From contig OY754982.1 in assembly GCA_963576475.1 (NCBI GenBank), forward strand, positions 258,001 through 322,000: a stretch of DNA of 64,000 bases, given 5' to 3'. Both the position numbers and the translations under genes were made by a program. Shown here piece by piece: positions 39,901-43,786 of this stretch. The notes beneath the pieces were generated by a model. The model had not been told where the DNA came from, ran no database searches, and saw nothing but the letters and a program-made list of their open reading frames with translations. The stretch is from Molanna angustata (Eukaryota; Arthropoda; Insecta; Trichoptera; Molannidae). Positions within the stretch are counted from its first letter, which is position 1; every line of letters begins with the position of its first letter.

Positions 39901-42900
39901 TTACATGCAGGAAGATGTGACGTAATTTCGTTTATCACAATAGCGGTGCATTTGAGCATTGGTCCTGTTTTATTTTTCGGTTTAATAAAACAGGTTGTTA
40001 TACCTAAACAATTATTTATTATTGAATTTCCTAAACCGTTTAGAGGTATGTTGCATTTGTTAATTTTTAATTTTAAACGTCGTACACATTCCAATGTAAT
40101 CACAGAAACTTGGGAACCGCTATCGATAACAACGCGTATACATTCAAAAATATTATTATTATTTTTTATTTCAATCCGCGCCGTCCCTAATAAAACTGAA
40201 TTGGCTCGAGACGAGTACATATTATAACGGTCGGCGGCCCTAGCGTTCAGGGCCGTAGCCGGCGCACTGACGCCCGCGCCGGTGCCTTGATGCGTCGAAT
40301 CATTAGAGGGCGTAAATTCAAAATGTAATAAAGTATGATGGCGTTTATTACATGTTCGACATGTATATTTTGAATTGCAGTTTTTATAAGCATGTTGTTT
40401 GAAACAATTAGTACAACGATTAAGACTCTGTATTTTTTCTTTGCGTTGATACGGAGACATTTCCATAAATTGAGCACACTTATATAGAAAATGTGCTCCA
40501 CTACACAAAGGGCATTTTGAAAAATGGGGATTGTTTGATGATAATAATGTTTTAATATGACCTTTTTTCTCTTTACTAACATTTGGCGTTACAATTTCTA
40601 GAGTGCGACAATGATTTCTAAGAAAAGAATAGACAGTTTCTGAACTAGGAATTTCTTCAATTTTGAGCTTCGACTCAATAGTGCGACGAGTGGTTACGTC
40701 TAAATTCTTTATCACCATGTGCGCGATAAACTTATCAAATAAATTTTCAATTTTCATACTTTCCAGAGCTTGAATATTCTCTTGAAAAGTATTTAAAATT
40801 TTAGAAATTCCGGAAGCGGATTCAGATTGCAGAGTGCGAATATTCAGAATCTCGTCGACATAATGAGCAAATAATATTCGCGAATTTTGATACTGATTTA
40901 CTAATATGTCCCACGCGATGTGATAATTTTCATCTATTAAAGGCAAAGATTTAATAATACCTAGCGCCGGCCCAGATACAACAGACAATAGGTAGTGAAA
41001 CTTTTCGATATTTGAGTATGTCGGTACATCGTGGATAACACTTTTAAACATAGAATAGAAATATGACCAAGTCTTAATATCGATACCGTTAAATGTAGGT
41101 AGATTAATAATCGGCGGTCTTATATTATGTATATTTGTAACTTTGGATGTTTCACATATATCTGACTGAAAGAATTTTTGTTTACATAGGATTTCAAAAT
41201 ATAATTGATCAGTTTGCGTGGATATGGCATTTAACTGACTAATTTCAATCTGTTTATTTTCTAAAGATAAAAGTATCTCATGTATATCTTCTTGCAATGA
41301 TTCGAATTCATTATACCAATCCAACAATTTGGTACAACGCGATAAAAATATATCTTTTTTAGAGTTATCTTTTAATAAATCATATGTTATTTGTAATCGT
41401 GATATAATTCGATCGCGTTTAGCTTGTAACGACAATAACTTTTTGTCGGACATTTTATATTTAAATTTACAAAATTACAATATATTGTAGGTATACAGAA
41501 AAATATGTTTAGATATAATCTACGTATAATATACACGTAGAACATATAAAAGATGATTATTTTTATATAAATAATCTATTTTATAGACAACTATTGTGAA
41601 CATAAATATAAATGAAAATAATTGTGTGAAATCACGAACTAATTACTTCAATTTATACAGTCAGTAATTGCGAATTACTGATCCGCTCGAAAGGACCAAA
41701 ATATTTTATGTGCGATATCGGCAAAGAACAGATTGGACTAGACGGAAAATGAAAAGGAGTGGACTTACTGTGCCAGCTGGTTTCTTCTTTTCCTCTGTCG
41801 CGTTTGTCCTTCCTTCTCGTCACTGATTCAATAAAACTATGTTCACAATTTTGTCTGTAATATACGTGCGAAAGCCGCGAACGTAATTTAAATGTTTTTA
41901 TATCTATGGCGCACGGCGCTTGTGTAACACGAGATGGTGCAAAGACGCGTATTCTCGAGAGACTGGAGAACGTGGTTGGCCCGCGCGCGAACAGAGGCGA
42001 GATTGTTGTTGCCACGTTCAGGTATGGATGTAGGTATGGTGATTTTAGGTATGTCAGGAAGATGAGGATAGGTACAAAAAGGAAGTATCTGTCATCTGCG
42101 CCAACACATAACTTGACCAAGATATTGTAATGACATGATATTATGTATGTACATACATATCTCATCACTTGACCAAGATATTATAATGACATGATATTAT
42201 GTATGTACAATGTATGTACACATCTCATCACTTGACCAAGATATTATAATGACATGATATTATGTATGTACAATTTAGGTACATATCTCATCACTTGACC
42301 AAGATATTATATTTTTTGTAATATCACACATGTTTTATCAAAGGATAGAATTTTTTTAATCAAAATAACTTTTGTTTTTTGTCACATTCTGATATTTCAA
42401 ACTGCTTTATCTACATAGGTACATATTCAAAAAAAATTCTTTTTAGTTTTCAAAGAAGATTTTTCAAGTTTTTTTGGTGCCTTTAGCCTTTCACGAAACA
42501 CGTAACACTCACATTCAATGATAAAAAATTGTAATTTAAAACAGTTCCATGAAGGTGTCTTGTATATTGAATTTTAAGGAAAAATAATATACATATCAAA
42601 TCAACAAAAGAAAGATGATGACAAAGCTGTTGATACCTTACAATTAATAATTTAACAAGTAAATGTTAAGAATATACCTACAATCATTCATACCATCGGT
42701 CTTCGTAGTTCAGTTCGTTGTATATCTGACTGCTGAGCCAAAGGTTTCAGGTTCGATTTCCGATAGATACACAATTTTTAATTGTGTTTTCAGTCTGGAA
42801 CTGTGAAAAGAAAAATATCGCAAGTCTCCAGAATGTGGCAACTTGTTATTCGGTGCGCGTTGAATTAATATTTTACATAGTACCCGAAAAGTACTTAATA

Positions 42901-43786
42901 CAATAGAATATACTACTATTAGAGTAACAGGTGTGTGGTAGTTCATAACCTTATATAATTATTTGTCAGCCTTCGTGGTTCAGTTGTTTAGGTATTTTAC
43001 TGTTGATCCAAGGATCCCGGGTTCGATTCCCGGTGGAGACATAGTTTTTGATTGTGTTTACAGTCAGGAATCTGTGAGACGATAAATATTGTAAGTCTCC
43101 AGAATGTGGCAACTTGTTACTGAGTGTTGCATATAATAAAAATAAAATAAAAAAATAAAAACGAATGAGTGTATAACGACACACCAGTCTCGGCAACATT
43201 CAGAATAAAAAAGTATCTTTATGTGGATTGCTGATGACTAATGCTGTTGTTTTCTATAACAACTTTCTTTCATTTTCTAGGTCACAGGAAAATTCGCGCT
43301 TTTGTGACCCACGGCGGACTGTTGAGCATGTTCGAGACTGTCTACCACGGAGTGCCCGTTGTCTCCATGCCGGTCTTCTGCGACCACGACGCCAACGCCG
43401 CCAAAGCTGTCGTCGACGGATACGCCATCAAACTTGAGCTGCACGGACTCACCTCGGAGATTCTCGTCAGGTCCATCAACAGCGTCATCCAAGATCCCAA
43501 GTACAGAGATGCTGTCAAGAGGAAGCAGATACTACTGAAAGACCAAAAGGAGACACCACTGGAACGAGCCATATTCTGGACGGAATACGCCATCAGACAT
43601 AAAGGAGCCAAGCATTTGCTATCACCAGCGCGAAATATGAACTTTGTACAATATTATTCCATCGATTCTATCGGATTGTGGTTTATTATTTTACTGTTTA
43701 TTTGTTCTTTCGTTTGGTGGTTACTGAAGGCTAGTTTGAGGTATATATTTGACCATTACACACTGAACAAAACCAAACATGACTAA
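18811..43786 (+). CDS. UDP-glycosyltransferase (UGT), five coding exons
   Basis: A membrane-bound family 1 glycosyltransferase; members move a sugar from a UDP-sugar onto small lipophilic acceptors in the ER lumen (family knowledge). Exons of 143, 184, 498, 232 and 506 nt join in frame into 520 codons plus stop, the usual insect UGT length. Seen: hydrophobic signal peptide (1-21), GGTKSH with the probable catalytic His34, FILDGAF with a possible partner Asp136, WLPQQDLLGH (about 345-354), FVTHGG (360-365) opening the UGT signature that runs through FCDHDANA, and a C-terminal membrane helix near 481-501 with a short polar tail. All introns are GT...AG. Intron 1 is 11.1 kb. Intron 4 is 9.7 kb and holds an antisense BEL/Pao element. 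The ATG sits directly after an intron acceptor (TTTCCAG), so an untranslated upstream exon is likely. Subfamily and substrate cannot be assigned by eye. Confidence 0.93.
18954..19240. other. Start of UGT intron 1
   Basis: Intron sequence without other recognisable features. Confidence 0.6.
19235..19322 (+). mobile_element. Foldback MITE family, single arm
   Basis: TATAGAACTCCATTATGATT, a TATCCATGAAATGGGTAA stretch and GGTTTTGATTCCGCCGG, then CCAGACTTGC, match the right arm of the element at 300-490. The left arm is missing. Confidence 0.6.
19385..19855 (+). pseudogene. Non-LTR retrotransposon ORF2 3' fragment (FEMWLYRRL family)
   Basis: Decayed coding sequence with EEFEMWLYRRLMRISWVD-like content in shifting frames, ending near GGCACAAGAAGAAG. 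A closely similar fragment lies at 48780-49195. Both are 5'-truncated. Confidence 0.75.
19856..20108. other. UGT intron 1, no further feature
   Basis: AT-rich intron sequence. Confidence 0.5.
20121..20507 (-). mobile_element. 5'-truncated LINE insertion with 12-bp target duplication
   Basis: On the - strand the sequence encodes an ORF2 C-terminus (RQMLGVSLRDKL, LKWQWAGHLARQ and GRPPKRWSDDI-like with a frame slip, ending RPSSSSGGRKA) and finishes in a GAA repeat. GAAATTCTTCAC is present at 20109-20120 and again at 20508-20519. The 3' end lies on the left. Related to the fragments at 21283-21730 and 61590-61862. Confidence 0.85.
20520..21180. other. UGT intron 1, no further feature
   Basis: AT-rich intron sequence with no gene or repeat I could support. 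Confidence 0.5.
21181..22060 (+). repeat. Interspersed repeat family R2, copy 1 (split by a LINE)
   Basis: Shares with 54735-55300 and 63590-64000 the sequence AACGAGTGGGTTGTGGCC, then a CTCCTCACTA stretch, TTTTCAGCATTTTCATGAAAT, CTTCAATGCCATTT, GCTTGGGGTCACTT, ACACAGATACATTG and a GATACTAGTTGATAATCTGC end. It is interrupted at TTTTCATGAAAT by the insertion 21283-21730. Non-coding. Confidence 0.7.
21283..21730 (-). mobile_element. 5'-truncated LINE insertion with 12-bp target duplication
   Basis: The - strand frame (about 146 codons from 21737) reads VFDACVLPVLTYGFET, AMERRMLNISLRDH, AELKWSWAGHVSRMSDGRW and RSVGRPQTRWSYDI, a typical LINE ORF2 C-terminus. The 3' end at 21283 is a short AAGT repeat. 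TTTTCATGAAAT at 21271-21282 is repeated at 21731-21742. The rest of ORF2 is missing, so it is a dead-on-arrival copy. Confidence 0.9.
22061..23450. other. UGT intron 1, no further feature
   Basis: About 1.4 kb of AT-rich intron. I looked for alternative first exons with a signal peptide and a splice donor and saw none. Confidence 0.45.
23457..23572. mobile_element. 116-bp MITE, PIF/Harbinger-like
   Basis: Terminal inverted repeats GGGTCGTATTTATAAATCAT and GGCCCGAATTTATAAATCAT (other strand), continuing through CTCAG. TTA at 23454-23456 is repeated at 23573-23575. The three-base TTA duplication and GGSCC-type ends fit PIF/Harbinger MITEs. No coding capacity. Confidence 0.75.
23930..24490 (+). 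repeat. Interspersed repeat family R3, copy 1
   Basis: Matches 60480-60905 (same strand) and, in part, 55360-55545 (opposite strand). Landmarks are CAATAGAGACGAAGTTGG, CCTGTCATCGGCTGGTTCAC, TTTATGCGCTTGCGCAA, CCTTTTTGTAACGCCGTC, GTAAACAATGAAAGCAAC and CTGAACTGCGCTTGAAATA-like words. Split by a LINE tail at 24145-24240. Non-coding. Confidence 0.7.
24145..24240 (-). repeat. LINE 3' tail (AAGCGCC..TTTAGTG type)
   Basis: The - strand matches 33150-33225: AAGCGTCCTTGAAGTGATC, then CACTAAACGGCGCTTTATAA and an ATT-rich tail. Only the 3' untranslated end is present. It lies within repeat R3 copy 1 and is absent from the copy at 60480. Confidence 0.65.
24491..25290. other. UGT intron 1, no further feature
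   Basis: AT-rich intron. Two 60-70 codon open frames here (24401-24610 and 25046-25240) show no recognisable motif. Confidence 0.45.
25303..25539. mobile_element. Foldback element F1 with hammerhead-like core
   Basis: Near-perfect inverted repeat with about 100-bp arms centred near 25445. TATTAATTAACT at 25291-25302 is repeated at 25540-25551, a 12-bp target duplication. On the - strand each arm reads CTGAGGA, a short hairpin, GAAAC, AT, GTA; in the right (+) arm GAAAC has become GAATC. Such words make up the conserved core of hammerhead ribozymes, known from Penelope-like elements, but one extra base follows CTGAGGA. Related to element F4 at 57425-57965. Confidence 0.75.
26125..26594 (+). 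pseudogene. pogo-type transposase N-terminal remnant, broken by a MITE
   Basis: From ATG at 26125, directly after an intron acceptor, 52 codons read MPRTRIRTTSKASWTMETLE and on through KVANQFNISYSTLKERYN, an HTH_psq DNA-binding domain. A 164-bp palindromic MITE then interrupts it (26280-26443). Beyond that a frame resumes with SPLLGRKVKFSSEQEQILAN and DMSYVFDKQ and ends in TAA at 26586-26588. The catalytic DDE part has been deleted. Homologous in layout to the transposase at 51664-53424 but clearly a different subfamily. Confidence 0.8.
26280..26443. mobile_element. 164-bp palindromic MITE inside the psq exon
   Basis: Ends CCCCCCTAGACAACGTGTCA and its reverse complement; arms of about 78 bp pair almost perfectly around 26360 (GTGACAGTTGTCACGTGACT). 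No clear target duplication was found. It interrupts the psq-domain reading frame of the surrounding pogo remnant. Confidence 0.85.
27330..27420 (+). mobile_element. Foldback MITE family, single arm
   Basis: ACCTGGGGGGCAAGTCTGGT, then a GGGGATATCAAAACCTC stretch and TATCCATGATATGGGTAATC, match one arm of the element at 300-490, with the inner part of the first arm deleted. Confidence 0.65.
27587..28532 (+). repeat. 42-bp minisatellite, about 22 units
   Basis: Unit with GATTACTGCATTATGAC, then TATATGTACCTAGG and TATGTAGGTAT, period exactly 42 bp through most of the array (for example 27661, 27703). Few variants: G to A near 27811, T near 28258, a 4-base deletion near 28352 and small changes in the last units. 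Because 42 is a multiple of three, the - strand shows a periodic 14-residue open frame; I regard this as a by-product. Confidence 0.95.
28533..28812. other. UGT intron 1, no further feature
   Basis: AT-rich spacer. Confidence 0.5.
28815..28985 (-). pseudogene. LINE ORF2 extreme C-terminus
   Basis: The - strand reads GRPISTWWGNMRKLLDKAHI, then APTIQDRSSWRQRIRRADPT and a stop. GRPxxxWW and DRxxWRxxIRxAD are typical of the last residues of this LINE class. Only about 45 codons remain. Confidence 0.8.
29307..29556. mobile_element. Foldback element F3 with hammerhead-like core
   Basis: Inverted repeat arms of about 95 bp (29312-29506) around a short centre near 29408. CAACTATCTTT at 29296-29306 is repeated at 29557-29567, an 11-bp target duplication. 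Each arm carries CTGACGA, T, the hairpin GTGC-CTT-GCAC, GAAAC, GC, GTC. The bases after GTC (GATAA) can pair with those just before CTGACGA (TTATT), counting one G-U pair. This resembles a three-stem hammerhead fold with one surplus base. Confidence 0.75.
29640..29780 (-). repeat. SINE- or LINE-tail-like repeat with B box
   Basis: The - strand contains GGTTTCGATTCCCAGCAGCG, a B-box-like word, and downstream GGAAGAAATTGCCG, which recurs near other LINE-type tails in the window. The head does not fold as a tRNA. Confidence 0.35.
30053..30236 (+). CDS. UGT coding exon 2
   Basis: Acceptor TTATTTATTTAG precedes it and donor GTTAGT follows. It completes Arg48 and encodes residues 49-109: DHNVTFVSAFPADF, then GLEEVTPAGLIFYVRNYTNW up to FRYPYE. 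RDHNVTFVSAFP is the expected continuation of the UGT acceptor-binding domain. Confidence 0.92.
30255..30345 (+). repeat. Possible tRNA-derived SINE relic
   Basis: GGTTGGTGGCAGAGCGTGAG resembles an A box, and GAACCCCACTCTAGC follows, then CACCAATTTCGTCTCAACC as in S1-like bodies. Short and weak. Confidence 0.35.
30346..31123. other. UGT intron 2
   Basis: AT-rich intron sequence without other recognisable features. Confidence 0.6.
31124..31621 (+). CDS. UGT coding exon 3
   Basis: Residues 110-275 in phase 0, acceptor TTTTTCAG and donor GTATAC. Includes KKYDLFILDGAFPECALG, with a candidate acidic partner (Asp136) of the catalytic His, the acceptor-site loop with FKAPFMYINTVAF, and CIHCKPPKPLSK at the end of the N-terminal domain. 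Confidence 0.93.
31622..32480. other. UGT intron 3, first part
   Basis: Contains three imperfect tandem copies of a TTCGTTTGACTATCTCTGTT-like unit (31790-31920). No gene recognised. Confidence 0.5.
32485..32562 (+). repeat. tRNA-derived SINE head
   Basis: GGTTGGTGGTACAGAGGTGA, then GCGCTGGATCCAGTG and the B-box-like GTGAGTTCGAATCCCACC. This is a tRNA-like head without a complete tRNA fold; probably a SINE relic related to S1. Confidence 0.5.
32640..32870 (-). pseudogene. Non-LTR retrotransposon ORF2 3' fragment (YASETW family)
   Basis: The - strand reads QKRPRKGWNVHVNGILNDGN and CQDRNKWRSFLSAFPPRDM, followed by the ACCATCACACCATGTCCC-type end. Same family as 2060-2480. Confidence 0.75.
32846..33235 (+). 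pseudogene. LINE ORF2 C-terminus and 3' tail
   Basis: WNNLPMDIRCAENINEFKKK and LKTHLFRKSYPDYP give the typical end of a CR1/Jockey-like ORF2 (WNxLPxxIR...FKxxLKxHLF). A 3' untranslated part follows with AAAGCGCCCTTGAGGTGACC, CACTAAACGGCGCTTTATAA and an ATT microsatellite tail. The 5' part is truncated. Confidence 0.75.
33356..33587 (+). CDS. UGT coding exon 4
   Basis: Residues 276-352 plus one base of Gly353. Acceptor TTATTCAG, donor GTATTT. Encodes DLEDFINEGGDSGFIFVSMG, YQVLWKWEDD and KLSKWLPQQDLLG, the first part of the UDP-sugar-binding C-terminal domain. Confidence 0.93.
33718..33966 (-). repeat. tRNA-headed SINE family S2, full-length copy
   Basis: The - strand starts GGCCATCGTGGTTCAGTTGG (A box), has CCCGGGTTCGATTCCCGG (B box), the body GTAAGTCTCCTGAATGTGGC, and ends in a TAAA-rich tail. 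The best of four copies in the window and a useful family reference. Confidence 0.85.
34035..34140 (+). repeat. LINE-tail-like relic
   Basis: GTTGGTTGGTTGGGAGAAAT, then TGCCTTATGGCAATAAGCC and a TACCTACAAGAAAATAAATT end, like words near 15105 and 54640 in the opposite orientation. Confidence 0.4.
34160..34752. repeat. AAGTCTTGCAAGACTC minisatellite within a hAT-like repeat
   Basis: Irregular tandem array whose units alternate GTCTTGCAAGACTCTTG, GAGTTGCAAGAATCTTGG and GAAGTCTTTCGACACTC, with a higher period of about 67 bp. The right end, CTGCAAGACTTCCGCTCATC plus ATTA, matches the end of the hAT-like MITE at 56344-56653, so the array probably grew inside a member of that family. The repetitive - strand frames are artefacts. 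Confidence 0.75.
34830..34990 (+). repeat. Short interspersed repeat
   Basis: GTAGAATTCCATTATACTG, then GGCAGCTGAAACGGCCTTCC, TGATACAAGGAAAATATATA and CAGTTTTGTTTGATTTAAAA. A related copy lies at 45190-45310. Function unknown. Confidence 0.5.
35005..35068. repeat. Hairpin repeat, 24-bp arms
   Basis: GTAAGAAAAAGTTAAGGTCC (continuing CGTA) pairs with TACGGGACCTTATCTTTTTC (continuing TTAC) around a 16-base loop. Probably a very short MITE. Confidence 0.6.
35069..35424. other. UGT intron 4, no further feature
   Basis: AT-rich intron sequence. Confidence 0.5.
35425..35524 (+). repeat. 65-bp minisatellite, left part
   Basis: About 1.5 units of a repeat with CATCACTTGACCAAGATATT, then CATGATATTATGTATGTACA. 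It continues at 42107 beyond the BEL element, which inserted at CATAA inside it. Confidence 0.8.
35525..35922 (-). repeat. BEL 3' LTR
   Basis: 398 bp, same sequence as 41709-42106 by eye. It is richer in CpG than its surroundings. Short frames reading MAHGACVTRDGAKTRILERL are LTR shadows on the other strand. Confidence 0.93.
36085..36315 (-). repeat. Tandem repeat in the BEL 3' untranslated region
   Basis: On the + strand about six units of GCGAAGACGCAACATGGTCT plus an A-rich spacer, period about 35-45 bp with decay towards 36310. Located between the pol stop and the 3' LTR of the element. Confidence 0.85.
36357..41453 (-). CDS. BEL/Pao gag-pol polyprotein (1698 aa)
   Basis: Single uninterrupted frame encoding capsid-like and enzymatic parts of a BEL/Pao element, for cytoplasmic particle assembly, reverse transcription and integration (family knowledge). 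Domains in order: N-terminal gag, DUF1759-like block with LPTFNGIDIKTW from about 114; Cys/His knuckles CPLCSGAHFLYKC and CRTCNKRHHTLLH (about 311-385); aspartic protease VVIDSGSQVSVIT with Asp444; reverse transcriptase with YVDD at 849-852; RNase H with GFCDASQ (Asp1026) and FTDSTIVLAW; integrase with a zinc-binding His/Cys region, catalytic Asp1401, Asp1467 and Glu1521; and a C-terminal DUF5641-like domain (about 1600-1695). All key acidic residues I looked for are present, and there is no stop or frameshift. The start is the ATG at 41453, about 250 bases inside the 5' LTR edge. Potentially active. Confidence 0.95.
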   Translation of the reverse strand: MSDKKLLSLQAKRDRIISRLQITYDLLKDNSKKDIFLSRCTKLLDWYNEFESLQEDIHEILLSLENKQIEISQLNAISTQTDQLYFEILCKQKFFQSDICETSKVTNIHNIRPPIINLPTFNGIDIKTWSYFYSMFKSVIHDVPTYSNIEKFHYLLSVVSGPALGIIKSLPLIDENYHIAWDILVNQYQNSRILFAHYVDEILNIRTLQSESASGISKILNTFQENIQALESMKIENLFDKFIAHMVIKNLDVTTRRTIESKLKIEEIPSSETVYSFLRNHCRTLEIVTPNVSKEKKGHIKTLLSSNNPHFSKCPLCSGAHFLYKCAQFMEMSPYQRKEKIQSLNRCTNCFKQHAYKNCNSKYTCRTCNKRHHTLLHFEFTPSNDSTHQGTGAGVSAPATALNARAADRYNMYSSRANSVLLGTARIEIKNNNNIFECIRVVIDSGSQVSVITLECVRRLKLKINKCNIPLNGLGNSIINNCLGITTCFIKPKNKTGPMLKCTAIVINEITSHLPACNLSSQIISQFQKLYLADEFYHKPGPIDMLLGADMYLDIINSNNHEIIRGTPGAINSIFGYIITGRIEMKQHEISSSFLIETNTSLCDMIKQFWEVEETPSYSNLNTDDNLAENIFASKHYRENDGRYVVPMLLKTENIPINNSFQLADTRLRKLQFRFQKNQDLANTYGKFIQEYESLGHMKRVPINSESFFLPHHCVFNPSSDTTKVRVVFDGSSKTEPDNICLNDLLLSGPKLQTEIPCMMLNFRFHKYVFTADICKMYRQILVLPSDRKFQHILWRQSPDSPLIDFELQTITYGLSSSPFLAIRTLRQLAMDENSKYPEAARALVEDFYVDDLATGAETLESACQLKNDITALLKLGKLELSKWQSNSPSLLKQDFIGTSESRSFDTTETDKIVKLLGIQWLPLTDNFTYDIKIIPTESCTKRNILSIVARLFDPLGWITPVLFFAKCLMQELWKLRADWDDPVPSDIQNRWDTFVGQLSLLRTLKLPRYYNTLSTSRLILVGFCDASQLGYAAVAYLVNLNTNTTHLMMGKSKVAPLKTLSIPRLELCGAVLLTKLIKYIMSSVKFSQQIENVFLFTDSTIVLAWIKTPPYSLKTFVANRVVQILDNVPTAIWKHVISEENCADCGSRGLLPKDIVSHPLWFSGPSWLHKHKNDWPCSVNIELENIPDIKSVNTKTLISQLVPNSILCKYSSLNKLQRVIAWILRFVNRCRKFNIIKQNQLSLTTFELNAALTKIICIEQDTYFLDEINKLKNGIPCSRHIQILKPFLDSCGILRVGGRLQYSKLPYDSKFPILLPKTCHLAYLIIDYYHKIYLHAGPRSLQSMISRKYWILGARNKIRSQLSKCIICHKLKATAFPPLMGDLPPSRVQQSRPFAKVGVDFGGPFLLKDHKRRGAKSSKAYLCLFVCLSTKALHLEVVSDLSSEAFLAALNRFTDRRGLCSEIISDNGTNFVGANRHLKDVHKFFTTSPQREKIYDTLSERGIIWSFSPPSSPHFGGIFEAGIKSVKYHLKRVMGEIQLTYEEFATLLTRIEAILNSRPLCQISTDPEEVDALTPGHFLIGGNLMSVPDYDWSESPSNRLSRWQHLQKMSQHFWKRWHNEYLNTLQQRSKWSRSTPNLKVGQLVLIKDERLPPLKWVLGRITHVHPGKDNVVRVATVKTQSGTFVRPALKLCPLPIE
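41454..41708 (-). other. BEL 5' untranslated leader
   Basis: AT-rich leader between the 5' LTR and the gag-pol start. Directly after the LTR the - strand reads TAAAATATTTTGGTCCTTTC and then GAGCGGATC. The primer-binding site should be here, but I could not assign the tRNA. Confidence 0.6.
41709..42106 (-). repeat. BEL 5' LTR
   Basis: 398 bp, equal in length and, by eye, in sequence to the 3' LTR at 35525-35922. It should contain the promoter of the element. No TATA box assigned. Confidence 0.93.
42107..42315 (+). repeat. 65-bp minisatellite, right part
   Basis: Three further units with ACTTGACCAAGATATTATAA, TGACATGATATTATGTATGT and a variable ACAATGTATGTACA segment. Together with 35425-35524 it forms the pre-insertion array. 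Confidence 0.85.
42316..42695. other. UGT intron 4, no further feature
   Basis: AT-rich intron sequence. Confidence 0.5.
42698..42870 (+). repeat. tRNA-headed SINE family S2, copy
   Basis: GTCTTCGTAGTTCAGTTCG (A box), TTTCAGGTTCGATTTCC (B box), then GCAAGTCTCCAGAATGTGGC. More decayed than the copy just downstream. Confidence 0.8.
42966..43135 (+). repeat. tRNA-headed SINE family S2, copy
   Basis: GCCTTCGTGGTTCAGTTG (A box), CCCGGGTTCGATTCCCGG (B box), body GTAAGTCTCCAGAATGTGGC, short A-rich tail. The two S2 copies lie head to tail about 100 bp apart just before UGT exon 5. Confidence 0.85.
43281..43786 (+). CDS. UGT coding exon 5 (signature motif, membrane anchor)
   Basis: Acceptor CATTTTCTAG. 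Completes Gly353 and encodes residues 354-520: HRKIRAFVTHGGLLSMFETV, the FCDHDANA sugar-donor motif, EYAIRHKGAKHLLSPARNM, then the membrane helix with LWFIILLFICSFVWWLL and a 19-residue tail KASLRYIFDHYTLNKTKHD. Stop TAA at 43784-43786. This exon is noticeably more GC-rich than its surroundings, with many CGN and GCC codons. Confidence 0.95.

Larger units (their letters stand above)
35525..42106 (-). mobile_element. BEL/Pao LTR retrotransposon, complete
   Basis: 6582 bp on the - strand with 398-bp direct terminal repeats that begin TG and end CA, and a single long gag-pol frame. CATAA at 35520-35524 is repeated at 42107-42111, the 5-bp duplication expected of BEL/Pao. A purine-rich AGGTGGGCGGTA lies directly before the 3' LTR. 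No env-like frame. The LTRs are identical by eye, so insertion is recent. It lies antisense inside UGT intron 4. The primer-binding site was not matched to a tRNA. Confidence 0.95.
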
